IMG/VR virus record: IMGVR_UViG_3300042542_001135
Coordinates: 1 to 34,448 of that record
Length of the DNA stretch: 34,448 nucleotides
Reading direction: 5' to 3' (one strand)
Source: a virus
In this document: positions 1-6,185 of the stretch, one piece after another
How positions within the stretch are numbered: position 1 is the stretch's first letter
How the letters are laid out: the number at the start of each line of letters is the position of its first letter
Made by a program: the position numbers and the translations under genes
The notes under the pieces: model-generated
The model's input: the letters and a program-made list of their open reading frames with translations, nothing else
Told to the model about the DNA's origin: nothing
Database searches by the model: none

Positions 1-575
1 AGTTCCATACCCCATACAGTCTTAGGCTTACCGCCACGATAACTTTGAGTATGATGAGTCAGACCCATTCGATGCGTGTGACCACACACTACAGACATAC
101 CGCTACGCTTGGCTAGACCAAGGGCTGTGGCACCTGCTGTAGGTTGTACGTTACCCTCATCACCATGCATGAGCAACCAGCCTGGGGCTAGTTCATAAGG
201 GTCTGTATGATACTTAATCTCTAGTTCTTTCAAGCCAAGAAAGTTCTCAAGTTGTAATTCTGGTAGCCCGAGTAGACCTGGGGCTCGCATTGCAACTGTG
301 TTAAACAATCTGTCTGTGTGATTACTACGAACCATATGCTCAACAGTTAAGTCATACAGAACTTGGCGAGTAAGGTCTCTATCCCGTCCGATAGAGCGCT
401 CAAACTCTAGTTCAGTACCTTTACTCCACTTACTAATAGTCTGCATATCCATCTCATCACCACAGGATACAACAGTATCTGGTTGGTACGCCTTGATAAA
501 TCTAGCCACAGCCTTAGTGGCTTCTACATCGTGGTACGGTACTTGAAGGTCGGAGATGCAAACTATAGTTTTCAT
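1..575 (-). CDS. Calcineurin-like metallophosphoesterase, 3' end cut by window
   Basis: I translated this frame by hand: it is open from an ATG at 575 to the window edge, giving 191 residues. It shows the ordered metallophosphoesterase motifs: an N-terminal SDLQVPYHD (metal-binding Asp, His), GDEMD (GDxxD), SNHTDR (GNH[D/E]-like), MHGDEG and GHTHR. These ligands hold a dinuclear metal centre that hydrolyses phosphoesters; phage relatives are usually annotated as DNA-processing phosphoesterases or nucleases, but the substrate cannot be read from sequence. The start overlaps the stop of the upstream HNH gene by ATGA, so the two are probably translationally coupled. The first motif has DLQ where many family members have DxH, which weakens any claim of a strong two-metal nuclease. 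The C-terminus is outside the window. Confidence 0.85.
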   Translation of the reverse strand, partial: MKTIVCISDLQVPYHDVEATKAVARFIKAYQPDTVVSCGDEMDMQTISKWSKGTELEFERSIGRDRDLTRQVLYDLTVEHMVRSNHTDRLFNTVAMRAPGLLGLPELQLENFLGLKELEIKYHTDPYELAPGWLLMHGDEGNVQPTAGATALGLAKRSGMSVVCGHTHRMGLTHHTQSYRGGKPKTVWGME

Positions 576-892
576 TTCTTTTTTGCTGCTTTCTTGATGA
601 TTTTCTTGGCAGTCTTTTTGACTGCACGACGTTTGTTTTCTTTGCCAACATTCTTTGAGTGACTCATTGTTTGTAGGTTGTCGATGCCGTCTTTGCCTGC
701 TCGTCCTCCGTTGTCTTTATGGTCAACGTCAGTATCGCGAGCCAGGCTCTTGCCAGTAGCCCGCTCATAGTCAAGTCGTGCTTTGTTGGTCGAAGTAGTT
801 TCAGTTGTGCCATCTTTCTTTTTGCGCTTGATGACATAGATTGGTCTCCCACCGTTTGCTTTACTTCCCTTGTATGGTCCAAAGATTTTCAT
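572..892 (-). CDS. HNH endonuclease with lysine-rich C-terminus
   Basis: 106 residues. Residues 55-81 carry the HNH core: DVDHKDN (D57-H58), then NLQTM around N72 and HSKN at 78-81, the usual H-N-H spacing of a beta-beta-alpha metal nuclease. The cysteine pairs often seen in larger HNH proteins are missing. The last 20 residues are almost all Lys/Ala and probably bind DNA non-specifically. ATGA overlaps join it to the genes on both sides. It could be a free-standing homing-type nuclease or a phage DNA-processing nuclease; being embedded in a coupled operon rather than interrupting a gene argues for a resident function. The family call is firm; the biological role is inferred. Confidence 0.85.
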   Translation of the reverse strand: MKIFGPYKGSKANGGRPIYVIKRKKKDGTTETTSTNKARLDYERATGKSLARDTDVDHKDNGGRAGKDGIDNLQTMSHSKNVGKENKRRAVKKTAKKIIKKAAKKK

Positions 893-1191
893 TCGTTATC
901 CCATTGCCCTCTCATTACTAGCAATCCAATGATTGCATAGTTTGCCATATCCTTAAACGAGTCCTCGAGTGACTCATGTTGTGGGTTAGCCTTGGTATCA
1001 ACTAGGTTGTTGATGCGTGCTAACTTGTCATGCATTCGTACTCGTAGTCCATTGATAGCACCGCCAGGTGCCTGTGATATATTCTTTGGACCGTAGTCTT
1101 GGTGCTTGCTGATGAGGAGTTGAGACAACTCATAGACTGTGTTACTTAAATGAGTTTCCAAGTGCAACTCTTTTACTACCCCTTGATTCAC
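889..1191 (-). CDS. Nmad1/DUF1599-like protein
   Basis: 100 residues, mostly helical. The pattern LLISKHQDYG near residue 25, GLRVRMHDKLARINNL at 49-63 and ESLEDSFKDMANYAIIGL at 73-90 matches the DUF1599 family (nucleotide modification associated domain 1), a MazG-like all-alpha fold. Conserved acidic residues (D55, E73, E76, D77, D81) could bind metal and a nucleotide. Family members occur in phage early operons and have been proposed to act in nucleotide or modified-base metabolism; the substrate here is unknown. It starts at GTG overlapping the previous stop as GTGA, and its own stop overlaps the HNH start as ATGA. No thymidylate synthase or base-modification enzyme is visible in the window. 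Confidence 0.7.
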   Translation of the reverse strand: MNQGVVKELHLETHLSNTVYELSQLLISKHQDYGPKNISQAPGGAINGLRVRMHDKLARINNLVDTKANPQHESLEDSFKDMANYAIIGLLVMRGQWDNE

Positions 1192-1526
1192 TTATCCTCC
1201 TCTAGTAGTTCTTTTAATTCATCATCTATATCTACCATGTGTTGTTTAATGATTGCTTCTTCTACTAAATCTTTCATCTGGGCAACATCCGTCTGTGCTG
1301 CATACAGCGTAGCGTATGTCATCTCAGTAATATCTTTAACAAGTGCTGCATCTTCTGCATTCTTGTATAGTTCCTCTAGTAAAGAGCCGAGCAGTAGCGA
1401 GTAACCGTTGGGCAGTTTAAGTATGGGGTCAAAGACTTCTTCTTCTTCATCCATAAGATGATTGACTGCATCGAAGATGTTATCGAATTCTGTGCCACAT
1501 ATCTTACACTGCGGAATTTCAATCAA
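1188..1526 (-). CDS. Small acidic protein with N-terminal zinc-finger motif
   Basis: 112 residues, function not recognised. Residues 7-23 (CKICG to a His about 12 residues on) look like a single C2H2-type finger with CxxC and one clear His. The rest is helical and very acidic, with runs of Glu at 27-31 and at the C-terminus. The only sensible start that keeps the finger is TTG at 1526, overlapping the primase stop by 8 bases, so initiation probably depends on translation of the primase. It lies directly after the TOPRIM gene, so a replication-accessory role is plausible but not shown. Confidence 0.6.
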   Translation of the reverse strand: MIEIPQCKICGTEFDNIFDAVNHLMDEEEEVFDPILKLPNGYSLLLGSLLEELYKNAEDAALVKDITEMTYATLYAAQTDVAQMKDLVEEAIIKQHMVDIDDELKELLEEDK

Positions 1527-2145
1527 CGTTTAACCCCATCTTTTCTCTAATGAATTGTGCTCCGTGTCTAATATACGCAGAGTTAACATCTTCTCCATCT
1601 CCAAATGTGACCGTAGTAACAGGGAGTTCTCTGGAGAGACTCGCTGCAAACTCTCTACCTGGGGCATCGCCATCGGCAAAGACGAAGACTCTTTCGAAAT
1701 CTGCAAGCAATCTTGTATAGTGCTTCTTCCAAGAGTTCGCTCCAGGAACGCCAACACAGGGAATGCCGACAAGTTTAGACATTGTGAGTGTGTCAAGTTC
1801 CCCCTCGCAGACACCAATCCAATCTCCAGCAACCTCGATGTCAAGTACATTGTACATGCGAGTATCAACACCAACCATACCCATATACTTCGGTTCAACG
1901 GCAGGGTTAAGAGAGCGAAAGCGCAGGTCAACAACGCCAGTCTTTGTAATGTACGGTATACTAAGCCGACCCGTGTACTGTTCATGTCCAGGTTCAGGCT
2001 CCTCTACTACGCCTAATCGCGCCAGACGCGCTACTTCCTTTGTTATTCCCCTGCTTGCTAGGTAATCTTCCGCCTGAGAGATGCTTCCCGCGTACTTGCT
2101 GGTTGCTCTCCCCAGTAATTCCTTCTGCGATAGACTTTGCTTCAC
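1519..2145 (-). CDS. DNA primase, TOPRIM catalytic part
   Basis: From GTG at 2145 this gives 208 residues. The C-terminal half is a TOPRIM domain: CEGELD (catalytic Glu and Asp near residues 114-118) and FADGDAPG (DxD at 158-160), which bind Mg2+ in DnaG-type primases making RNA primers. The N-terminal half, with RGITKEVARLARLG, resembles the RNA-polymerase-like subdomain before TOPRIM. I chose GTG 2145 because GAGGTG lies 8 bases upstream; in-frame GTG 2154 and TTG 2172 are alternatives with poorer ribosome sites. It overlaps the zinc-finger gene upstream in a +1 frame by about 150 bases. The two together make one DnaG-like primase, an arrangement also known in some actinobacteriophages. Confidence 0.85.
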   Translation of the reverse strand: MKQSLSQKELLGRATSKYAGSISQAEDYLASRGITKEVARLARLGVVEEPEPGHEQYTGRLSIPYITKTGVVDLRFRSLNPAVEPKYMGMVGVDTRMYNVLDIEVAGDWIGVCEGELDTLTMSKLVGIPCVGVPGANSWKKHYTRLLADFERVFVFADGDAPGREFAASLSRELPVTTVTFGDGEDVNSAYIRHGAQFIREKMGLNVD

Positions 2146-2368
2146 GTATATCACACCTCTCTTGCTTAGCAATTATCTGAATACTGTTGCCTTGCATACC
2201 ACACGCGAAGCAATTGAATATGTTCTGTCGTGTATTAAAACTTGCACTTGCATGACTATCATTATGGAACGGACATTTAATATTTACTTGACCAGATGCA
2301 CGGTTGATGTTGGCACCGTAGTGCTTCAACACCGCCACTATGTCTGGTAAATCATCTACCAAATACAT
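1994..2368 (-). CDS. DNA primase, CHC2 zinc-finger part
   Basis: 124 residues. Residues 28-60 hold a CHC2-type zinc finger (C32, H35, C53, C56 in CPFH and CFACG) as at the N-terminus of DnaG primases, where it recognises template DNA. Similarity to primases seems to stop near residue 83; the last 40 or so residues are the out-of-frame reading of the DNA that encodes the start of the TOPRIM protein. So either a short finger protein works in trans with the TOPRIM chain, or a +1 shift fuses them. A GGGG run (CTGGGGA) lies in the overlap just where homology would need to switch frames. The start ATG lies inside the end of the resolvase gene. Confidence 0.8.
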   Translation of the reverse strand: MYLVDDLPDIVAVLKHYGANINRASGQVNIKCPFHNDSHASASFNTRQNIFNCFACGMQGNSIQIIAKQERCDIREAKSIAEGITGESNQQVRGKHLSGGRLPSKQGNNKGSSASGAIRRSRGA

Positions 2369-2720
2369 CGCCCAACCTTAATACTAGATACGAATCTTCT
2401 ATCGTTCTACCTCTTGCTTTGATGAGTACGGCGGGTAAAACTTGTGAATGTTCGATTCCCCTCGCTTCGGCGTAATGCTTTGACTCGAGTTGGGCTTCTC
2501 TGGTCCATCCACTGAGGTCAATGGCGTTGCCTGCCCCTGGTGCCTTACATTCGATAACGCCAATGCTACCAAGGAAGTCTGCGCGGACAACAACATCGCC
2601 CTCATCTCTTGCACCTGTTCTAGCAAGTCGCTCAGAATCGTATCCATTTGCTCGAAACCAGTCTCTAATGTCCGTTTCATATGTTGCTCCTCTAGCCTTG
2701 TGTGATTTGCGTGTTGTCAT
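2352..2720 (-). CDS. Hjc-like PD-(D/E)XK nuclease (Holliday junction resolvase-like)
   Basis: 122 residues. The pattern is an N-terminal basic stretch, E15 in ATYETDIRDWF, the GD at 41-42 and ECK at 57-59. This E...GD...ExK signature is that of PD-(D/E)XK nucleases, and the short length with the G-A-x-x-E start is closest to archaeal Hjc-type resolvases. Such enzymes cut branched DNA during recombination and before packaging. It could instead be a VRR-type or restriction-like nuclease. The start overlaps the preceding zinc-ribbon gene as ATGA and its 3' end overlaps the primase start by 17 bases, so it sits in a coupled replication operon. Confidence 0.75.
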   Translation of the reverse strand: MTTRKSHKARGATYETDIRDWFRANGYDSERLARTGARDEGDVVVRADFLGSIGVIECKAPGAGNAIDLSGWTREAQLESKHYAEARGIEHSQVLPAVLIKARGRTIEDSYLVLRLGDVFGR

Positions 2721-2842
2721 CCTATATCCTTCTCATATCCACATCGAGTACAAATTACAATCCAATAACTTCTCTGAGGGTCTTTAACATGCCACAGATA
2801 TCTCTTATTGAATCGACATATTAAATGTTTTAATAATCTCAT
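2717..2842 (-). CDS. 41-residue zinc-ribbon-like protein
   Basis: This small gene fills the only gap between the ATPase and the resolvase. It starts at ATG 2842, overlapping the ATPase stop as ATGA, and ends in a TGA that overlaps the resolvase ATG, again as ATGA. Perfect 4-base overlaps on both sides are strong evidence of a real coupled gene. The 41-residue product is basic at the N-terminus, then has WHVKDP and a C-terminal CTRCGYEKD; C9, H18, C31 and C34 could bind a zinc ion. Similar mini zinc-ribbon proteins are common in actinophage early operons; their function is unknown. Confidence 0.75.
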   Translation of the reverse strand: MRLLKHLICRFNKRYLWHVKDPQRSYWIVICTRCGYEKDIG

Positions 2843-3621
2843 ACATTCTCTGGAATATCATCAATGTACATGTACTCTGGATTAAATGCTAACCAAGTCA
2901 TGAGCGTACCGCTTGCATCTGCTCTTCCGTAGCGATTCTTGACTGATGCCACGCCCATCGATGTGCCAACGGTCCCAAGCGTGCATATAAGCGCAGGTAG
3001 TTGGGATACTTTTCCTTGGATAGCACTTCTTGGTTGACAAGGATTTCCAGGAACTGCTTCCGAAGTGTGATGTAATACCACAACCGCAGCGTTAGTGTCT
3101 CTCGCAAGGAACTTCAACTCCTTCATAATTGCACGCATGGAAGCGAATTCTTCGCCCCCGTCTGTTGCAACATCCATAAGGTTGTCCAAGACAATGAGGT
3201 GAGGACTACATCCCCATAGTTCCTCAAAGGCTTGGACTTCCTCATCGATGTCTTCTAAGGTTGGTGATGATTCGAAGGACCAGACTATATGGTTTCCTTT
3301 TTGGAGGACTGCTTTAGTCCAACCAACATCAGTATTAAGTTTCTGCTCTACGTCTGTCTGACTCTTCCCCGATATCATAGATGCCAGACGCATCGCCATA
3401 GTGTGCGCATTAGTATCCGCAGATATGTATAGAGTTGGAACATTGGTCTTGAGTGCTAGCGCTAAGGCTAGTGTAGACTTACCTGCTCCAGGGGCTCCTG
3501 CAAACATAGAAACTTCTGAACGACGAATGATAATCTTATTCGCTTCGAATGCTCTGAACGAACTAGGTAAAGGTTCCCCTCCAATAGAGGCACGTCCTAC
3601 TGAGCGTACTAGTGTTCTCAT
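2839..3621 (-). CDS. RecA/DnaB-like ATPase, probable replicative helicase
   Basis: 260 residues. Walker A is GAPGAGKST at 42-50, Walker B is LIVLDN at 142-147, and VVVLHHTSE near 181-189 fits the conserved strand and His sensor of the RecA/DnaB/RepA superfamily. At 260 residues it is only the ATPase core, lacking the N-terminal primase-interaction domain of full DnaB, and is close to hexameric RepA-type or phage DnaB-like core helicases. Placement beside the primase supports unwinding at the replication fork. A recombination ATPase is the main alternative. It ends in an ATGA overlap with the mini zinc-ribbon gene. Confidence 0.85.
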   Translation of the reverse strand: MRTLVRSVGRASIGGEPLPSSFRAFEANKIIIRRSEVSMFAGAPGAGKSTLALALALKTNVPTLYISADTNAHTMAMRLASMISGKSQTDVEQKLNTDVGWTKAVLQKGNHIVWSFESSPTLEDIDEEVQAFEELWGCSPHLIVLDNLMDVATDGGEEFASMRAIMKELKFLARDTNAAVVVLHHTSEAVPGNPCQPRSAIQGKVSQLPALICTLGTVGTSMGVASVKNRYGRADASGTLMTWLAFNPEYMYIDDIPENV

Positions 3622-3665
3622 TGGTACCCTTCCCTAGTTAATTCAAAATGGAAACTCTTCTGGTA

Positions 3666-4073
3666 TTAGTTGACTGGCTTGCACTGGTCCACGCCCTGAG
3701 GCATTGGACAGACCCACATCGCGTAAGGATTTCCCGTCTTGCTGGAAATTCCCGACTTGTACTTGCGAGGTCCGTGTTGGCACGTCGGTCCACCCTGTAC
3801 GGGGGTTGTTGGAGCCATAGCGGACGGAGCCGATGCCTGGGGTGGTGCGAAGTTCGTGGATTGCTCTGTGCCTACCGTTGTAGGCGGTGTTACCAAAGGG
3901 GCTGTAGCAAACGCAGCCTTAATCAGTAATTGAACTGCTGCAATCTGAGTTGAGTAATCTCCAGTACCTTCAAGTAATACAGATAGTTCATCTGCACTTT
4001 GTGCGCGGACGTTAATCATAGGACCGTTTGGTATCGTATATGATACTTGTAACTTCCAGTCTTCGTTGGCCAT
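3666..4073 (-). CDS. Protein with Pro-rich linker and C-terminal zinc-binding motif
   Basis: 135 residues, three parts: an N-terminal beta-rich segment (1-60), a Pro/Ala/Thr-rich flexible linker (62-95), and a C-terminal motif with C98, H100, C122 and C131 (TCQHG, WVCPMP, DQCKP) that looks like a single zinc-binding knuckle. Related C-terminal motifs occur in actinophage early proteins next to Cas4-like nucleases and helicases. A DNA-binding or recombination-mediator role is plausible from its place between nuclease and helicase genes, but no known family is certain. The ATG directly follows the stop of the nuclease gene. Confidence 0.65.
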   Translation of the reverse strand: MANEDWKLQVSYTIPNGPMINVRAQSADELSVLLEGTGDYSTQIAAVQLLIKAAFATAPLVTPPTTVGTEQSTNFAPPQASAPSAMAPTTPVQGGPTCQHGPRKYKSGISSKTGNPYAMWVCPMPQGVDQCKPVN

Positions 4074-4688
4074 TTATTTATCCTTCTTAATAGAGAATTG
4101 ACAGTACTCGGTTAAACCGCACATGTACTGGCAACTGTTTGTGTTGGGTAAGAATATAGCAGCCTTGCGGGCAGCGTCGAATTGCGTGATTAGGTATTCC
4201 ATCTTCTCGTACGTGTACTCAGAGAGGTCTACCATCTCGGATATGTTATTACCGCGAGACATGTAGTAGGTACCCCACTTGACCTCTATGCCGAAGGTCT
4301 GTTCAAGACCCAGTTTGTAGAAGCCAAGTTGCAAACTGCTGGTTGGTGTATTCTGTGATGTCTTTAAGTCGACAATGACCAGTTCTCCATTGACCTCAAA
4401 CACACGGTCAATAATCATCTTGACTGGTACGTCATTGACGACAGGGGTTAGGGCAAGTTCGATGCCTGGGTTGCCATCTGGTGCTGTCCAGATTTTCCAA
4501 TCAGGGTTAGTCTTGCGCCATGCGATGTAGCCTTCGACCCAACGGGGTCCTGATGCTTGCCAGAAGGTTTGGTCTTCCTTGTTAGGGTTAGCCTTAGTGG
4601 CACGACCACCAACGCGAGCATTGGTTAGGTCGGTATCACCCTTGCAGAGGTCCCAAGCGGTACCCCATAGTGCATTGGCTGTACTCAC
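4074..4688 (-). CDS. Cas4/RecB-like exonuclease, catalytic part
   Basis: 204 residues from a GTG start. PVKMIIDRVF supplies the first catalytic Asp and LVIVDLKTS the D-x-K of a PD-(D/E)XK nuclease, followed by a QLGFYKLGL helix typical of Cas4/AddB-type enzymes. Near the C-terminus CQYMC and a further Cys six residues on are three of the four cysteines expected for a 4Fe-4S cluster. The fourth cysteine and the motif-I His are on the separate upstream protein. The GTG start has AAGGAG 5 bases upstream and overlaps the previous stop (ATGTGA). Members of this family resect DNA ends for recombination. Confidence 0.85.
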   Translation of the reverse strand: MSTANALWGTAWDLCKGDTDLTNARVGGRATKANPNKEDQTFWQASGPRWVEGYIAWRKTNPDWKIWTAPDGNPGIELALTPVVNDVPVKMIIDRVFEVNGELVIVDLKTSQNTPTSSLQLGFYKLGLEQTFGIEVKWGTYYMSRGNNISEMVDLSEYTYEKMEYLITQFDAARKAAIFLPNTNSCQYMCGLTEYCQFSIKKDK

Positions 4689-4876
4689 ATGTTCTCCTTG
4701 TCGTAGTTCTCACACGCTAGGTGGAATGCTGAGCCTCCAACGGACCAGACGGATGGGGCTTCTTCCTTGTTGAGGAGTCTGCCGAGGTAGTACTGGTACC
4801 CACAGGTTAGGTAGGTTGTAAACGCAGAGTAGGACATATGCTCTGGTAGTGTATATTCTTCTAGTTTGATTGACAT
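4685..4876 (-). CDS. Cas4/RecB-like exonuclease, N-terminal part
   Basis: 63 residues from ATG 4876. It is the front of a Cas4/RecB-type nuclease: MSYSAFTTYLTCGYQYYLGRL holds the first Fe-S cysteine (C25) and SVGGSAFHLACEN holds the motif-I His (H52). The domain then continues in a different frame in the next gene; joined, the two total about 267 residues, a normal family length. I prefer ATG 4876 to TTG 4906 because a TATAGT box lies at 4889-4884, 7 bases before the ATG, suggesting a leaderless transcript; the extra N-terminal residues from TTG look unrelated. A genuine split, a programmed frameshift or a sequencing indel are all possible. Confidence 0.8.
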   Translation of the reverse strand: MSIKLEEYTLPEHMSYSAFTTYLTCGYQYYLGRLLNKEEAPSVWSVGGSAFHLACENYDKENM

Positions 4877-4912
4877 AGGTAGAACTATACACCTGGGTGA
4901 CGGCAACGTCGC
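4877..4912 (-). promoter_or_regulatory. Candidate leaderless promoter of the leftward early operon
   Basis: On the minus strand TATAGT (4889-4884) is a good -10 box and lies 7 bases before ATG 4876, so transcription would start at or next to the A of the start codon. Leaderless starts of this geometry are common in actinobacteria. No convincing -35 is seen at 16-18 bases, and there is no clear ribosome site before this ATG. Confidence 0.35.
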
Positions 4913-4935
4913 CTTCCCACGGTTGGTTATGGTGT

Positions 4936-4990
4936 GTGTATAATTTATATATAAAGAAAATATATAAAGGCCTTCGGCCTTATATATAGT
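4936..4990. promoter_or_regulatory. AT-rich control region with TATAAT box and GGCC hairpin
   Basis: A perfect TATAAT (4939-4944) on the plus strand could serve the gene at 5022, though no good -35 is visible. It is followed by a stem AAGGCC-TTC-GGCCTT (4967-4981) set in TATATA tracts. Read on the minus strand the hairpin is followed by a T-rich run, so it could also be a back-up terminator that keeps late transcription out of the early operon. Confidence 0.4.
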
Positions 4991-5021
4991 ATATTAACTA
5001 TAACAATATCTAAGGAGTACT

Positions 5022-5174
5022 ATGTCGACATTTCTAGAAACATTCTTAGCATCACTAGCGGGTATTGCAACCTTCTACCTAGCAGAGGCTGTATACTACG
5101 ATATCAAGGCTCGTATCAGGGGAAGGCAGTACACGCTTTACCTGGAAGAACTTGAAGAGGAACTTGAGCAGTAA
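5022..5174 (+). CDS. 50-residue putative membrane protein, lone plus-strand gene
   Basis: ATG 5022 has AAGGAG at 5012-5017, an ideal ribosome site, and runs to TAA at 5172-5174. The product starts with a hydrophobic segment (about residues 4-25: TFLETFLASLAGIATFYLAE), then a basic turn (KARIRGR) and an acidic, helical tail ending in several Glu. It looks like a single-pass small membrane protein. It is transcribed against both neighbouring operons and has its own terminator just downstream, which together with the ribosome site supports a real gene. Function unknown; an early host-takeover, superinfection-exclusion or accessory lysis protein are possibilities only. Confidence 0.6.
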   Translation: MSTFLETFLASLAGIATFYLAEAVYYDIKARIRGRQYTLYLEELEEELEQ

Positions 5175-5190
5175 CCTTTAGAAACGACAA

Positions 5191-5235
5191 AAGACCCCCT
5201 CGCCCTAGTATAATCACTAAGGTAAGGGGGTTTCT
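5191..5235. terminator. Bidirectional intrinsic terminator
   Basis: CCCCCT (5195-5200) pairs with AGGGGG (5225-5230), with inner CC/GG and TAGT/ACTA pairs. A T-rich run follows on the plus strand (TTTCTT) and another on the minus strand (TCTTTT). It lies between the convergent ends of the plus-strand 50-residue gene and the 27-kb late operon. Confidence 0.8.
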
Positions 5236-5268
5236 TGTCTTAAAAGGGCCTTGGGAGGCTTTAAATGG

Positions 5269-5460
5269 CTACTCTGAGCCTTTTCCGTACGCTGCTTCTG
5301 TAGGGTCTAACGCCTTTAGAATAGGTGCAGCGACTGATGCGATGGCAGCCATAAGTAGGTTCTTAGGGTTGGATTCACCAGCAAGGTATAGAGCAAGCAC
5401 TGCAGCAATTGCAGCACGGAGGTACGTACCAGCGATTGCGACTAGTTTTTCTGTATTCAT
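5269..5460 (-). CDS. Small membrane protein, probable holin
   Basis: 63 residues with two hydrophobic stretches, roughly 5-27 and 34-50, and a charged C-terminus. It is the last gene of the late operon, directly after the endolysin-like peptidase, which is where holins commonly sit. Holins form the membrane lesions that time lysis. There are no catalytic motifs, so the call rests on size, hydrophobicity and place. The gene two upstream (68 residues) also has a membrane segment, so this phage may use a holin and antiholin pair. Confidence 0.6.
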   Translation of the reverse strand: MNTEKLVAIAGTYLRAAIAAVLALYLAGESNPKNLLMAAIASVAAPILKALDPTEAAYGKGSE

Positions 5461-5469
5461 AAGTCCTCC

Positions 5470-5982
5470 TTAGGACTGTGTAGGAGTTGACGCATGGACC
5501 TTGCAGCATGTGCATACAGCAGTCTTATACGTTTTCTTACTAGGTGATGGGATGAGCGCGGCTCTAACCTGATTGATTACCTTAGGTTGATTTAACCACC
5601 AGAACCAAGGGCTTGTATCCTTACCCATATCATCGTTGATAGAAATATGTAGGTGTCTATTGTGCTTGTTGCTACCGTCGTAATTACGGTCTCCTTCGGA
5701 TGCACGTTCGGCTGACCAAATCTTTCCCTTGAAAATTAGGTACTTGACTCGCTTATCTTCCTTTAACTTCTGGAAAATTTCTACGCAATCAATACCACGC
5801 TTAGGGTCATGCGTTAGGTCTACTGCATAACCTGTGTTATGGTCTGAATTGGGGTTCTGCGATTGATGTGCTTTCGACGGAAGAAGTCCATCGGACACTT
5901 TCAAACGAGATGGAACTATCGCTGTGGCCTGTCGTAGGACAGCAAGAGCGGCAGGTGTGGCTTTCTTGGCTACAGGTTTCAT
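5470..5982 (-). CDS. Endolysin, M15-type zinc peptidase
   Basis: 170 residues. The motif SDHNTGYAVDL (H48, D55) and the later HNRHLHIS (H110, H112) are the zinc-ligand pattern of M15/VanY-like peptidases (SxHxxGxAxD then HxH), which cut peptide bonds in peptidoglycan stem peptides. A basic N-terminus and a Cys-rich tail (CTCCKVH, about 157-163) flank the domain; no separate cell-wall-binding domain is obvious. It lies between two small membrane proteins, forming a lysis cassette, and overlaps the upstream gene by 4 bases. A tail-associated wall hydrolase is less likely from position. No signal peptide is seen, so release should need a holin. Confidence 0.8.
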   Translation of the reverse strand: MKPVAKKATPAALAVLRQATAIVPSRLKVSDGLLPSKAHQSQNPNSDHNTGYAVDLTHDPKRGIDCVEIFQKLKEDKRVKYLIFKGKIWSAERASEGDRNYDGSNKHNRHLHISINDDMGKDTSPWFWWLNQPKVINQVRAALIPSPSKKTYKTAVCTCCKVHASTPTQS

Positions 5983-6185
5983 TCATTCTTCCCTCTTTGT
6001 AACATCATCTGGTAGAGGATTTCTACCTTTTCTTCTAATCTAATGACCGAGTCTTTAAGACTTGCGCCTGAATTGGGCTTGAGTTCATACAGGTAATGCT
6101 TGACTAACCATCTAACAGAACCTGCAAAAGCGGATACGATTGCTATGATTGCTACGATTAGTCCAGCCCAGTTTGCTGCAGTCAT
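5979..6185 (-). CDS. Holin-like protein, one membrane segment plus coiled coil
   Basis: 68 residues. Residues 4-28 (about NWAGLIVAIIAIVSAFAGSVRWLV) form one strong transmembrane helix with a tilted amphipathic end; residues 45-63 (IRLEEKVEILYQMM) form a short coiled coil. This layout resembles small phage holins or XhlA-like membrane-anchored lysis helpers. It overlaps the tail gene upstream by one base and the endolysin downstream by 4 bases, so the three should be co-translated. Which of the two membrane proteins flanking the endolysin is the pore-former cannot be decided from sequence. Confidence 0.55.
   Translation of the reverse strand: MTAANWAGLIVAIIAIVSAFAGSVRWLVKHYLYELKPNSGASLKDSVIRLEEKVEILYQMMLQRGKNE

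Noticed and set aside
1555-2016. 153-residue plus-strand frame opposite the primase
   Set aside because: The opposite strand has conserved TOPRIM motifs; this frame shows none and has no start signals.
2449-2472. GTTCGATTCC, similar to a tRNA T-loop
   Set aside because: It lies within the resolvase reading frame, the flanking bases do not form a T-stem, and no acceptor or anticodon arms are found.
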